Source of the DNA: Methylobacterium sp. J-070
GTDB taxonomy: Bacteria; Pseudomonadota; Alphaproteobacteria; Rhizobiales; Beijerinckiaceae
Length of the DNA stretch: 42,152 bases
Reading direction: 5' to 3'
NCBI RefSeq assembly: GCF_022829385.1
Contig: NZ_JAKSXX010000311.1
Coordinates: 1 to 42,152 of the forward strand
Below are positions 9,944 to 19,096 of the stretch, in pieces. Position 1 is the first letter of the stretch; the number at the start of each line of letters is the position of its first letter. Both the position numbers and the translations under genes were made by a program. Under the pieces are notes generated by a model. That model did not search any database and was not told the origin of the DNA. It saw only the letters and a program-made list of their open reading frames with translations.

Positions 9944-10776
9944 CACTTGTCGCCCTCCGTCAGGCCCTTCACGAACCAGCGTTGCATGAGGAGCACCACC
10001 GCTACGGGGGGGATCAGCGCCAGCACCGCCGTCGCCATGACCTTGTTCCATTCGGTCGCGGTGTCGACGCCGATCATCTTGACGATGCTGATCACCACCG
10101 TGTCGAGCTTCGGATCGGTCGCGACGAGCAGCGGCCACAGGTACTGATTCCAGCCGTAGACGAACAGGATCACGAACAGCGCCGCGATGTTGGCGCCCGA
10201 GACCGGGATCAGGATGTCCCGCAGGAAGCGCAGGGGCCCGGCCCCGTCGATCCGCGCCGCCTCGACGAGTTCGTCCGGAACGGCGAGGAAGGTCTGCCGA
10301 AAGAGCAGCGTCGCCGTCGCGGAGGCGATGAGGGGAATCGTCAGGCCCGTGAAGCTGTTGATGAGATCGAGGGAGGACATGACCTGGAAGGTCGGGATCA
10401 GCCGCACCTCGACCGGCAGCATCAGGGTCAGGAAGATCAGCCAGAAGGCCGCCATGCGGAAGGGGAAGCGAAAGAAGGTGACCGCATAGGCCGAGGGCAG
10501 CGACAGGGCGATCTTGCCGAAGGCGATGGCGAGCGCCATCCCGGCCGAGACGAGCAGGGCGCGCCAGACCGGCCCGGCCCCCGCCGACCCGTTCACCAGC
10601 ACGTCGCGGTAGACGCCGAGGCCGGAGAGGTTCGGCACGAGGGAGACCTCGCCGCGGGCGATCACGGCCGAATCCTGGGTCGAGCCCGCGATCGCGATCC
10701 AGATCGGCAGAGCGAAGAGCAGGATCGCCAGGATCAGGACGGCGTGGGGGATCAGATGGAGCGTCTTCCGGCGCAT
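9943..10776 (-). CDS. ugpE: Glycerol-3-phosphate ABC transporter permease UgpE
   Basis: A 277-residue MalG-type permease with about six membrane helices, starting RRKTLHLIPHAVLILAILLF. The EAA loop is EAARIDGAGPLRFLRDILIP. The blocks LMLPVEVRLIPTFQVMSSL and FVYGWNQYLWPLLVATD are characteristic of UgpE. ATG 10776 overlaps the stop of ugpA by one base, so translation is probably coupled. Together with UgpA it forms the membrane channel. The C-terminus MQRWFVKGLTEGDK is typical of the family. Confidence 0.92.
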   Translation of the reverse strand: MRRKTLHLIPHAVLILAILLFALPIWIAIAGSTQDSAVIARGEVSLVPNLSGLGVYRDVLVNGSAGAGPVWRALLVSAGMALAIAFGKIALSLPSAYAVTFFRFPFRMAAFWLIFLTLMLPVEVRLIPTFQVMSSLDLINSFTGLTIPLIASATATLLFRQTFLAVPDELVEAARIDGAGPLRFLRDILIPVSGANIAALFVILFVYGWNQYLWPLLVATDPKLDTVVISIVKMIGVDTATEWNKVMATAVLALIPPVAVVLLMQRWFVKGLTEGDK

Positions 10777-11657
10777 CAGGTGGCCGCCTTCCGCCCGAGG
10801 AACCGGAACTGCAAGGCGCAGAGCACGATGACGCCGGCCATCAGCACCACGGATTGCGCCGAGGACGAGCCGACATTCGCGTTGACGACGCCGTCGAGAT
10901 AGACCTTGAGGACGAGCGTCTGGGTCGATTGCCCCGGCCCTCCGCCGTTCACCGCATAGACCGTCGCGAAGGTGTCGAAGGCTGCGTAGACGAGATCGAC
11001 GACGAGCAGGAAATAGACCGTCGGCATCAGCAGCGGGAGGAGGATGGTGCGGAACCGGCGGAAGCCCCGGGCGCCGTCGATGCGGGCCGCCTCGATGATC
11101 GTCTTCGGGATCGCCTGGAGACCCGCCAGGAAGAAGATGAAGTTGTAGCTGATCTGCTTCCAGGCGGCGGCCAGGATCACGAGCGCCATGGCCTGCGTGC
11201 CATCGAGCTTGTAGTCCCAGGCGATTCCGATCCGGTTCAGCCATGCCCCGACGAGGCCGATCTGCGGGTGGAACATGAGCACCCACAGCACCGCCGCCAT
11301 GGCGGGCGCCACCGCGTAGGGCCAGATCAGCATCGTGCGGTAGAAGGCGCGGCCCCGGATCTCGGTATCCGCCAGGACCGCGAGCACCAACGCCACACCC
11401 ATCGATGCGGCGGTCACGCACGCGCAGAACACCGCCGTCCGCCCGATCGCCGCGAGGTAGAGCGGATCGGCGAACAGGTCGGCGAAGTTGTCGAGGCCTA
11501 CGAACTCCGTGCTGGTGCCGAAGGCGTCCTCGCGCTCCAGGCTCGACTTGATCGCCTGGATGGCCGGCCACAGGAAGAAGACCACCGTCAGCACGAGCTG
11601 CGGCATGATCAGCAGAGCCGGCAGCAAGCGGCCCGGGAACAGCGTCCGTCGTTCCAT
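10776..11657 (-). CDS. ugpA: Glycerol-3-phosphate ABC transporter permease UgpA
   Basis: A 293-residue MalF-type permease. It begins with a cytoplasmic MERRTLFPGRLLPALLIMPQ and has about six helices and the EAA loop EAARIDGARGFRRFRTILLP. Segments such as VLWVLMFHPQIGLVGAWLN and AFDTFATVYAVNGGGPGQST are UgpA-like. It begins 30 bases after the ugpB stop and overlaps ugpE at the other end. It forms the heterodimeric channel with UgpE. Confidence 0.92.
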   Translation of the reverse strand: MERRTLFPGRLLPALLIMPQLVLTVVFFLWPAIQAIKSSLEREDAFGTSTEFVGLDNFADLFADPLYLAAIGRTAVFCACVTAASMGVALVLAVLADTEIRGRAFYRTMLIWPYAVAPAMAAVLWVLMFHPQIGLVGAWLNRIGIAWDYKLDGTQAMALVILAAAWKQISYNFIFFLAGLQAIPKTIIEAARIDGARGFRRFRTILLPLLMPTVYFLLVVDLVYAAFDTFATVYAVNGGGPGQSTQTLVLKVYLDGVVNANVGSSSAQSVVLMAGVIVLCALQFRFLGRKAAT

Positions 11658-11687
11658 ATCTGACGCGCCTTCCGCCGATCCGCCGCG

Positions 11688-13031
11688 TCAGCCGCGCGCG
11701 GATTTCTGGAAGTCGCGCAGGACGCGGTTCCCGCGCGCGGCGGCGCTGTCCAACGCGGCTTGCGCGGCCTGCTGACCCTGGAGTGCCTTCTCGATCTCCT
11801 CGTAGAGGATCGCGCGGATCTCCGGCAGACGGCCGAGGCGCAGCCCCCGCGAATTCGCGGTCAGGTCCCCGCGGGAGAGCTGCCGCGCCGGCACATCGGT
11901 CCCGGGATTCCGGTCGAAATAGCCCGACCGCCTCGTGGCCTCGTAGCCCGCGAGCGTCACCGGGACGTAGCCGGTGTTCTGGGCATAGAGGGCGACCTGC
12001 TCGGGCTTCGCGATGAAGGCATAGAAGGCCGCGACGCCCTTGTACTCGGCCTCGGAGCGCTTCGGCGCCGTCATCGCCCACAGGCTGGCGCCGCCGATGA
12101 TGGAGTTGTTCGGGCGCGGGTTCAGGGCCGGCTCCGTCGGGAGGAAGGCCTCGGCGTAACGGAACTTGGCGTTCTTGACGATGTCGGCGCGGCCCGAGGA
12201 CGAGCCGAACCCGATCGCGGCCTGGCCGGAGTAGAAGATCGCGTCGGGGGCACCGTCGCGGCCGGCATACTTGAAGGCGCCGTCCTTCGACAGGTCCAGG
12301 AAGCGCTGCAGCTGCTCGACGAACGGCTTGGTGTTGATGAGCAGTTCCGCGCCGAGGCCGTCATAGCCGTCGTTCTCGGTGGCATAGGCGAGGTTCTGGA
12401 TCGCGGCGTATTCCTCGAACTGGATCCAGGTCATCCAGGCCGACGTGCTGGCGATGGGCGTCGGCGCCTTCGACGCGAGGGTGCGGGCCGCCTTCGCGAA
12501 CTCGTCGTAGGTGGCCGGCGGCTTGTCCGGGTCGAGCCCCGCCTTCTCGAAGGCGTCGCGGTTGTACCACATGACCGCCGTCGAGGAGTTGAACGGCATC
12601 GAGGCGAGCTTGCCGTCCGGCAGGCTGTAATAACCGCGCACGCCGGGGATGTAGGCCTTGGGATCGAGACCGAGCCCGGTCTCGTCCGCGAGCTTCCAGG
12701 CCGGCTTGATGGCGGGGCCGGCCTGCAGCATCGTGCCCGTGCCGACCTCGAAGATCTGGACGATGTGCGGCGCCTTGCCCGCGCGGTAGGCGGCGATCGC
12801 CGCCGTCAGCGTCTCGGGATAGCTGCCCTTGTACACCGCCTCCAGCGTCACCTCGGACTGGCTCGCGTTGAAGTCGCGCGTCAGCCGATCGACCTCCTCG
12901 CCGTTCGCGCCCGACATCGCGTGCCAGAGCACGATGGGCGTCCTGTCCCCGGCCACGGCAGAGGCCGGCGGGCGAAGCGCAGACCATGCGGCGAGACCGC
13001 CGACGCCGGCCAACAGGACGCGACGATCCAT
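11688..13031 (-). CDS. ugpB: Glycerol-3-phosphate ABC transporter periplasmic binding protein UgpB
   Basis: A 447-residue family 1 binding protein beginning with a short signal peptide (MDRRVLLAGVGGLAAWSALR, cleaved near ASAVAG). Diagnostic UgpB blocks are VLWHAMSGANGEEVDRLTRD, YKGSYPETLTAAIAAYRAGK, QIFEVGTGTM, MPFNSSTAVMWYNRDAFEKA and NSIIGGASLWAM; the last two contribute to the glycerophosphate pocket in E. coli UgpB. GGGAGGAT precedes the ATG at 13031. The frame is open far upstream, but the signal peptide and ribosome site fix this start. It is the first gene of ugpBAEC. No clear Pho box was recognised upstream by eye. Confidence 0.93.
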   Translation of the reverse strand: MDRRVLLAGVGGLAAWSALRPPASAVAGDRTPIVLWHAMSGANGEEVDRLTRDFNASQSEVTLEAVYKGSYPETLTAAIAAYRAGKAPHIVQIFEVGTGTMLQAGPAIKPAWKLADETGLGLDPKAYIPGVRGYYSLPDGKLASMPFNSSTAVMWYNRDAFEKAGLDPDKPPATYDEFAKAARTLASKAPTPIASTSAWMTWIQFEEYAAIQNLAYATENDGYDGLGAELLINTKPFVEQLQRFLDLSKDGAFKYAGRDGAPDAIFYSGQAAIGFGSSSGRADIVKNAKFRYAEAFLPTEPALNPRPNNSIIGGASLWAMTAPKRSEAEYKGVAAFYAFIAKPEQVALYAQNTGYVPVTLAGYEATRRSGYFDRNPGTDVPARQLSRGDLTANSRGLRLGRLPEIRAILYEEIEKALQGQQAAQAALDSAAARGNRVLRDFQKSARG

Positions 13032-13601
13032 CCAGAATCCTCCCTGCGGCGGGATCGACGCGCCCGTTGACGTCGGGCTTTGGACGAGATCCCGCGAAAG
13101 CACCTGCGTCCGAGGACGCGATACTCGTCCTTCCATCATGCACGGACCCGACGGCGTAATAAAGCAGCCCGCGAAAAGGCTCTGTGGCTCGACCCCCGCC
13201 TCGAAACGAAAACTCCGTTCAATCGATCCGCCAGCGTTGCGGTGCCGCTCCCGTCGGACATGGGTTCCCCATGACCGAGCGGCACGGGCAGCGTCGTCCC
13301 GCCGTGCGGGGCCGTCTCGGTATTCGAGGCGCGCGGTGCGGGGTTCTCGCGACGCAGCACGCCAGCTTCGGCACGCACGCTGAGTGGCCGAGCCAGGAGA
13401 TGATCCGACGGTCTGCTTCCGCGCGAAATCCAAAGGAACCAGACATCGCCGTCGCACCCGCTCACGAACTTTGGCGGACACTCGGAGCAGTCCAATCGGC
13501 TGCCCCCCAAGGCGGAACGTATGCTGCGCCGGCGAAAGCAAAACCTCGTGTGGGGTGAACGCGAGGAAACACCCGCGGCTTGGTTGTGCTACAGGCACGT
13601 C
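13032..13601. other. Intergenic region between ugpB and the ParD-like gene, ~570 bp
   Basis: The promoters of the divergent ugp operon and of the ParD-like/kinase pair must lie here. Short frames on both strands have no recognisable family. One perfect 15-base palindrome, CATGGGTTCCCCATG, sits at 13259-13273 and could be an operator, but nothing ties it to a regulator. I saw no convincing -35/-10 pair or EcfG-type GGAAC...CGTT element. Confidence 0.4.
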
Positions 13602-13805
13602 ATGCCCGCCAAGCACTCCCGCCACATCGCTCTGACCGGCCCGCGGGCCGAGTGGATCGACGCGCGAGTCGCGAAGGGCAAGTACACCTCGGTCCGCGAC
13701 GTGATCCGCGCCGCGCGCCGCCTCCTGCCCGCGCAGGACGAAGGCCGGGGGGAGGTCAGCCCGGCCGCCCCGGGTCAGCCCGCGCAGCCGCATGAACGCG
13801 TCTAG
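13602..13805 (+). CDS. ParD-like ribbon-helix-helix protein, no adjacent toxin
   Basis: A 67-residue protein. The first ~45 residues match the ParD-type ribbon-helix-helix fold: a strand (SRHIALTG) followed by EWIDARVAKGKYTSVRDVIR and AARRLL, the pattern in ParD where the second helix carries S-x-x-D/E-V-I/V-R-A. The tail is short, acidic and then Pro/Ala-rich. ATG 13602 begins the fold; the frame extends upstream without a family match. No ParE/RelE toxin follows. The gene's last 14 bases overlap the start of a hybrid histidine kinase, so the two are probably translated together. It may regulate that kinase or its own promoter. Confidence 0.65.
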   Translation: MPAKHSRHIALTGPRAEWIDARVAKGKYTSVRDVIRAARRLLPAQDEGRGEVSPAAPGQPAQPHERV

Positions 13806-16620
13806 GGTGCCGACGCGCGACCTCGCCTTCCTCGCAGGCGGCGGCGAGATGGGCGAGCGGATGCGTGGCCAAGACTGGGCAGCCACGCCGCTCGGGCCTC
13901 CGGAGACGTGGCCGCAGTCGCTGCGCTCCATGCTCGCGGCCTGCCTGAACTCGCCGATGCTCGGCACGATCCTGTGGGGGCCGGACCTCCGGATGCTCTA
14001 CAACGACGCCTACATCCCCTCGATGGCCGAACGGCACCCGACGGCGCTCGGCCGTCCCGTCGCCGAGGTCTGGGGTTCGTCCTGGGAGCAGGTCGCCGCG
14101 CCGTTCTACCGTTGCATGCAGACCGGCGAGGGCTTTGCGCAAACGTGCGTCGAATTGCCGATGGTACGCCGGGGCAGGCGTGAGACGACGTACTGGAACT
14201 TCAGCGCCACCCCGATCCGCGGCGAGGACGGCAGCGTCGTCGGCCTGCTGAACCAAGGCGCGGAGATCACCGGGCAGGTCGTTGCCGACCGCCGCATGCG
14301 GGACGAGGCCGAGCGGCAGCGCAGGCTGTTCGAGCAGGCGCCGGGCTTCACGGCCATCCTGAGCGGCCCGGAACACGTCTTCACCTTCGTCAACGACGCC
14401 TACCTGCGCCTCGTGGGTCGGCGCGACCCGATCGGCAAGACGGTTCGCACGGCTCTGCCCGAGATCGCGGGGCAGGGCTTCTACGAGTTGCTCGACGGGG
14501 TCTTCGGCACGGGCGAGCGTTTCGTCGCGACGAGCGTGCCGATCCAGCTTCAACGTTCGGGACCGGTGCCCGAGCAACGCTTCGTCGATTTCATCTACGA
14601 GCCGATCACCGACGATGCCGGGACCGTCACCGGCATCTTCGTCCAAGGCTCCGACGTGACGGAGGCTCATGCGGCGCAACAGGCGCAGCGCGAAAGCGAG
14701 GAGTTCAACCGGCGTATCCTCGCCAGCAGCAACGACTGCATCAAGGTGCTCGACCTGGACGGCACCCTGAGCTTCATGAGCGACGGCGGCCAGCGCATCA
14801 TGGAGGTCAGCGACTTCAACGCGATCCGAGGCTGCCCCTGGCCGGACTTCTGGGCGGGGCAGGGGAACGCGGACGCCAAGGCGGGCGTCGCGGCGGCGCG
14901 GGAGGGGCGCTCGGCCAATTTCCAGGGACCCGCCCCCACGATGGCGGGCACACCGAAATGGTGGGACGTGCAGATCACCCCGATCCTGGACGCCGAGGGA
15001 CGGCCGGAGAAGATCCTGTCCGTCTCGCGCGACATCACGGCGATCCGGCTAGCCGAGGAGGGGCTGAGGCGCCTCAACGAGACCTTGGAACAGCGCGTCG
15101 AGGAGCGGACGCGCGAACGGGACCAAGTATGGCGCAACTCGCGCGACTTGCAGACGGTGGTGAACGCCCAGGGTACGATCCTGTCGGCCAACGGAGCCTG
15201 GACGACTATCCTGGGCTGGCCGATCAGCGAGGTGGTCGGCAAAAATCACCTTGCCTTCAACCATCCGGATCATCGCCCGGGTAGCTCGCAGGCCCTGGAC
15301 AGAAGTTCGCTGGGCGAACTGCCCGCCTATGAAACACGCTGCCTGCATAAGGACGGGAGCGCACGCTGGATCTCGTGGGTCGCGGCCCCCGAGGGCGGCC
15401 TGATCTACGCCAGCGGCCGCAACATCACCGCGGAGAAAGAGGCGGCCGAGACCCTGCGCGCTACGGAGGCCGCTCTGCGGCAAGCGCAGAAGATGGAGGC
15501 GGTCGGGCAACTCACGGGCGGCTTGGCGCACGACTTCAACAACCTGCTGGCGGGGATCTGCGGCAGCTTGGAGATGATGCAGACCCGCATGAGCCAGGGC
15601 CGGCTCAACGATGTCGAGCGCTACATGGCGGCCGCCCAAGGCGCCTCGAAACGTGCCGCTGCCTTGACCCACCGCCTGCTCGCCTTCTCGCGCCGCCAGA
15701 CCCTCGCCCCCAAGCCGACCAACGTGAACCGGCTGATCGCCGGCATGGAGGATCTGATCCGGCGCACGATCGGCCCGGCGATCCATTTGGAGACGGTCGG
15801 CGCGGCCGGTCTCTGGCCCGCGCTGGTGGACCCGTCGCAGCTTGAGAATGCCCTGCTCAATTTGTGCATCAACGCCCGCGACGCGATGCCGGACGGCGGG
15901 CGCATCACGATCGAGACCGCCAACAAGTGGCTGGATCGGCCAGCAGCCCGGAAGCACGCGATCCCCGAGGGTCAGTACCTCTCCCTGTGCGTGACCGACA
16001 CCGGCACCGGCATGCCGCCGGAGGTGCTCGCCCGCGTGTTCGAGCCGTTCTTCACGACCAAGCCGATCGGGGAGGGCACCGGCCTCGGCCTGTCGATGAT
16101 CTACGGGTTCGCCCAGCAGTCGGGCGGGCAGGTGCGGATCTACTCGGAGGTCGGCGCGGGCACGACCGTGTGCATCTACCTGCCGCGTCACCTCGGCGAG
16201 GGGGAGGTGGACGAGGATGCCGTGACGGCAACAGCGCTGCCCCGCGCCGAGCAGGGCGAGACGGTGCTCGTGGTCGATGACGAGCCGACCGTGCGCATGC
16301 TGGTCACCGATATCCTAGAGGACCTCGGGTACACCGCGATCGAGGCTGCCGACAGCGTGGCCGGGCTGAAGGTGCTGCAATCGGACGTGCGCATTGACCT
16401 GCTCGTGACCGACGTGGGTCTGCCCGGCGGCATGAATGGGCGGCAAATGGCGGATGCCGGCCGCGAGACCCGTCCCGACCTCAAGGTGCTGTTCATCACC
16501 GGCTACGCGGAGAACGCCCTGCTCGGCAATGGACATCTGGCACATGGCATGGCGGTGCTGACCAAGCCCTTTCCGGTCGAGGCAATGGCGGCCCGCATCC
16601 GCGAGATGATCGTGTCCTGA
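13792..16620 (+). CDS. Hybrid sensor histidine kinase with four PAS-like domains and a C-terminal receiver
   Basis: A 942-residue protein with no obvious membrane segment, so probably cytoplasmic. Four PAS-like sensor domains lie at ~35-155, ~165-300, ~300-425 and ~445-560 (for example YWNFSATPIRGEDGSVVG and WWDVQITPILDAEGRPEKIL). A coiled helix (LEQRVEERTRERDQVW) joins the third and fourth. The HisKA H-box is GGLAHDFNNLLAGICGSLEM with phospho-acceptor His580. The ATPase domain has LENALLNLCINARDAMPDGG, VTDTGTGM, FEPFFTTKP and GTGLGLSMIYGF. A receiver follows, with TDVGLPGG (Asp874) and the conserved Lys in LTKPFP. It starts inside the ParD-like gene. The signal is unknown; phosphate would pass to its own receiver and then an unlinked partner. 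Confidence 0.9.
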   Translation: MNASRVPTRDLAFLAGGGEMGERMRGQDWAATPLGPPETWPQSLRSMLAACLNSPMLGTILWGPDLRMLYNDAYIPSMAERHPTALGRPVAEVWGSSWEQVAAPFYRCMQTGEGFAQTCVELPMVRRGRRETTYWNFSATPIRGEDGSVVGLLNQGAEITGQVVADRRMRDEAERQRRLFEQAPGFTAILSGPEHVFTFVNDAYLRLVGRRDPIGKTVRTALPEIAGQGFYELLDGVFGTGERFVATSVPIQLQRSGPVPEQRFVDFIYEPITDDAGTVTGIFVQGSDVTEAHAAQQAQRESEEFNRRILASSNDCIKVLDLDGTLSFMSDGGQRIMEVSDFNAIRGCPWPDFWAGQGNADAKAGVAAAREGRSANFQGPAPTMAGTPKWWDVQITPILDAEGRPEKILSVSRDITAIRLAEEGLRRLNETLEQRVEERTRERDQVWRNSRDLQTVVNAQGTILSANGAWTTILGWPISEVVGKNHLAFNHPDHRPGSSQALDRSSLGELPAYETRCLHKDGSARWISWVAAPEGGLIYASGRNITAEKEAAETLRATEAALRQAQKMEAVGQLTGGLAHDFNNLLAGICGSLEMMQTRMSQGRLNDVERYMAAAQGASKRAAALTHRLLAFSRRQTLAPKPTNVNRLIAGMEDLIRRTIGPAIHLETVGAAGLWPALVDPSQLENALLNLCINARDAMPDGGRITIETANKWLDRPAARKHAIPEGQYLSLCVTDTGTGMPPEVLARVFEPFFTTKPIGEGTGLGLSMIYGFAQQSGGQVRIYSEVGAGTTVCIYLPRHLGEGEVDEDAVTATALPRAEQGETVLVVDDEPTVRMLVTDILEDLGYTAIEAADSVAGLKVLQSDVRIDLLVTDVGLPGGMNGRQMADAGRETRPDLKVLFITGYAENALLGNGHLAHGMAVLTKPFPVEAMAARIREMIVS

Positions 16621-17399
16621 CAGGGTGGGGCGGAAGGTCGTCCGATCACCCGGCGGGCTGCAAAGTTGTGGGTGTCCGCTCGGCCTTGGGGCCGAATGTC
16701 CTCAGGCAGGTCAGCGGGAACGCGCCTTTGCCGCGCGCTGCTCGACGTCGACGTCTCGGTCGCCGAGGAGAAGCCGGCCCATCTGAATGACGTCGTCCTG
16801 CCCTACCATTCCTTGCACGCGGCCAACCCCACGCACCGTCACTCAGGCACCTGTGACGGAGGTCCAGTCACCGCCGATGCCGCGTAGAGCGCAGGCACTC
16901 TTCACCGATTTCTGGCTGCCCTCCGGCAACGCGTGAGCAAGAACGCGGTGTCTGACGCGTTTCGGCAATCGGCGATCACGCGACGTCTCACTACGGAGGT
17001 CCACCGAGACTTCGTAGAAGAGCTGATCGGCCACGAAAGCAGAGGCAGACGAGCCGGTCGTCGGCCCCGCAAGCCGCGTTCGAGCGGGTTGCGTTGGCCG
17101 TCCGGCGCTTCAGAATCGGGGAGGACTGCGGAAGCTACCCCCCCACCAGCGGAGGTTCTGCAACGCGCGCGTGTGGGTCATCCGTCGATTGGGGTCGTCG
17201 CCCCGGGATCGGACGTGGCCGGGCGGGTCGTCAGCAGATCTGTGGCGGGAGAACATCTTTGTCTTTCAAATGTAAAGCATGGGAACAATCCCCTTCATAC
17301 GGATGAAAATTCGACAAGCGCTACTCTTGATGCGCAGCTTTGATTTCGAGATACGAGGATAACCTTGAATCCTTGAACTCCTTTCGAAAAGCGTGCGCC
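16621..17399. other. Intergenic region before the organosulfur cluster, ~780 bp
   Basis: No gene is supported. A plus-strand stretch near 16735-16830 reads ALLDVDVSVAEEKPAHLNDV and faintly resembles a receiver-domain fragment; it is too short and unsupported to call. The last ~110 bases (17250-17360) are distinctly AT-richer than their surroundings and include a short inverted repeat, GGGAACAATCCC at ~17281-17292. They probably hold the promoter and operator of the metQ-like operon. No riboswitch consensus was recognised. Confidence 0.4.
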
Positions 17400-18200
17400 G
17401 TGCCTGGATCGACCCGCCGTGTATTCCTGTCCGGCGCCCTGGCCCTGAGCATCGGACCGGCCCGCGCCGCGACGGCGCCCCTGCGCGTCGTGGCGTCCTC
17501 GATACCGCACGCGGAAATCCTCGACTTCGTCGCCGCGACGCTCGCCCCCGAACTGCCGCTGAAGAACATCGAGATTTCGGGCGATCTCCGGCCGAATGCC
17601 CTGTTGCGTGACGGGGACGCCGACGCCAACTTCTTCCAGCACGTCCCCTTCCTCCGCTCGGAGGAGGCCTCGATGGGGATGCACTTCGCGGTCGTCGCGG
17701 CGGTGCATGTCGAGCCGCTGGGCTTGTACAGCCGCCGGGCCAAATCCCTTGCCGACGTGCCGGCCGGCGGGACTGTGTCCCTCTCGAACAGCGTCTCCAA
17801 CACGAGTCGCGGGCTGTCGCTGCTGCAGGCCAACGGCCTGATCCGACTGCGGGCCAAGGAGCCGGGCGTCAACGCCACCCTGGACGATATCGTCGAGAAC
17901 CCCAAGAATTTCCGCTTCGTCGAGATCGCGCCGCCGCAATTGCCGCGCTCCCTGGATGACGTGGCCCTCGCGGTGATCAACGGCAATTACGCGCTGGAAG
18001 GGGGGCTGGAACCCGCCCGGGATGCGCTGGCCCTCGAACGCGCCGAGGGCAACCCGTATGCGAATGTCCTCGTCACGACGGAGGGCTTGGCCAAGGACCC
18101 CCGCGTGCTGCGTCTCGCGTCGCTGCTGACCTCGGCCGAGGTCGCCGCCTTCATCCGCAACCGCTACCGCGGCTCGGTGCTCCCCGTCCGCCCGTCCTGA
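17400..18200 (+). CDS. MetQ/NlpA-family periplasmic binding protein, first copy
   Basis: The frame extends to a TTG at 17340, but the GTG at 17400 gives a compact export signal: STRRVFLSGALALSIGPARA, with a twin-arginine-like RR followed by a hydrophobic stretch. From that start the protein is 266 residues. The NlpA/MetQ fold is seen as LRVVASSIPHAEILDFVA, the hallmark ANFFQHVPFL, TVSLSNSVSNTSRGLSLLQ and ALAVINGNYALEGGL. There is no lipobox cysteine, unlike most MetQ lipoproteins. Family members bind methionine or related sulfur compounds for MetNI. It lies 95 bases before a second, clearly different MetQ homologue. The ligand is unknown; the context suggests an organosulfur compound. Confidence 0.82.
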   Translation: MPGSTRRVFLSGALALSIGPARAATAPLRVVASSIPHAEILDFVAATLAPELPLKNIEISGDLRPNALLRDGDADANFFQHVPFLRSEEASMGMHFAVVAAVHVEPLGLYSRRAKSLADVPAGGTVSLSNSVSNTSRGLSLLQANGLIRLRAKEPGVNATLDDIVENPKNFRFVEIAPPQLPRSLDDVALAVINGNYALEGGLEPARDALALERAEGNPYANVLVTTEGLAKDPRVLRLASLLTSAEVAAFIRNRYRGSVLPVRPS

Positions 18201-18295
18201 CCGATGTGGCCCCGCCGAGGTCGTCCCCTCCTTTTCCCCGATCCTGACCACGCCGCCCCGGCTCCGCCGCGGCGGCAGACCGGAGCCCACGACCC

Positions 18296-19096
18296 ATGCG
18301 TGTCCTGAAGACCCTCGCCATCGCTTTCCTCTGCGCGGGCACGATGGCGGCCGAGGCCGAGACCCTGACGATCGGCACCGTGCCGGGCGCCTATAGCGAC
18401 GCGATCACCGCCGCCGCCAAGGAGGCCAAGGCGGAGGGCATCGATGTCAAGGTGATCGAGTTCAGCGACTGGACGACGCCGAACGTCGCCCTCGACGCGG
18501 GCGATATCGATCTGAACTTCTACCAGCACCGGCCCTTCATGGAGAATGCCTCGAAGCAGAAGGGCTACCGGTTCGATATCGTCGGCATCGGAATCCTGCA
18601 GAATATCGGGTTGTTCTCCCTCAGGCATAAGAGCTTCGACCAGATCCCGGTGGGCGGGAAGGTCGCCATCGCCAACGACCCGGTGAACCAGGGACGCGGC
18701 CTGCTGCTGTTGCAGAAGGCCGGGCTCGTCAAGCTCAAGGACGGCGTCGGTTTCCTCGGCACCGTCGACGACATCACCGAGAACCCGAAGAAGCTCAAGT
18801 TCACCGAGGTCGAGGGACCGCAACTCGTGCGGATCACCGGCGATGTCGATCTCGCCCAAGGGTATCCGCACTTCATCGTGGCCGCCGGCACCTTCGACCC
18901 GACGAGCGGGCTGATCTATTCCGGGATCGAGGACAAGCTGTTCGCGGTGAGCTTCGTCACCAAGGCGAGCCGCAAGGACGACCCGACGATCAAAAAATTC
19001 GTGTCGATCTTCCAGACCTCGGATGCGGTGAAAAAGCAGATTCACAAATCCTTCGCCGGCAGCGACAAGCTATACCTGCTCGCATGGCAGAACTGA
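18296..19096 (+). CDS. metQ: MetQ-family methionine/organosulfur binding protein, second copy
   Basis: A 266-residue binding protein. A short signal peptide (MRVLKTLAIAFLCAGTMAAE, cleaved near AEAE) leads into ETLTIGTVPGAYSDAI. The family hallmark is LNFYQHRPFMENASKQKGY; VAIANDPVNQGRGLLLLQ and FIVAAGTFDPTSGLIYSGIE also match MetQ proteins. The single cysteine in the signal is not in a good lipobox position, so the mature protein may be soluble. It overlaps the start of metN by 13 bases. It should deliver methionine, a methionine derivative or another small sulfur compound to MetNI. Confidence 0.85.
   Translation: MRVLKTLAIAFLCAGTMAAEAETLTIGTVPGAYSDAITAAAKEAKAEGIDVKVIEFSDWTTPNVALDAGDIDLNFYQHRPFMENASKQKGYRFDIVGIGILQNIGLFSLRHKSFDQIPVGGKVAIANDPVNQGRGLLLLQKAGLVKLKDGVGFLGTVDDITENPKKLKFTEVEGPQLVRITGDVDLAQGYPHFIVAAGTFDPTSGLIYSGIEDKLFAVSFVTKASRKDDPTIKKFVSIFQTSDAVKKQIHKSFAGSDKLYLLAWQN

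Noticed and set aside
13032..13250. Pho box upstream of ugpB
   Set aside because: I searched by eye for tandem CTGTCAT-like repeats and found none with acceptable spacing.
16666..16887. Possible receiver-domain fragment (ALLDVDVSVAEEKP)
   Set aside because: About 20 residues of weak resemblance, no conserved lysine or start, could be chance.
16843..17343. Insertion-sequence remnant before the sulfur island
   Set aside because: No terminal inverted repeats, target duplication or transposase motif could be found in the frames translated.
17200..17399. SAM riboswitch upstream of the metQ-like genes
   Set aside because: No SAM-I or SAM-II conserved core was recognised; only a short inverted repeat is present.
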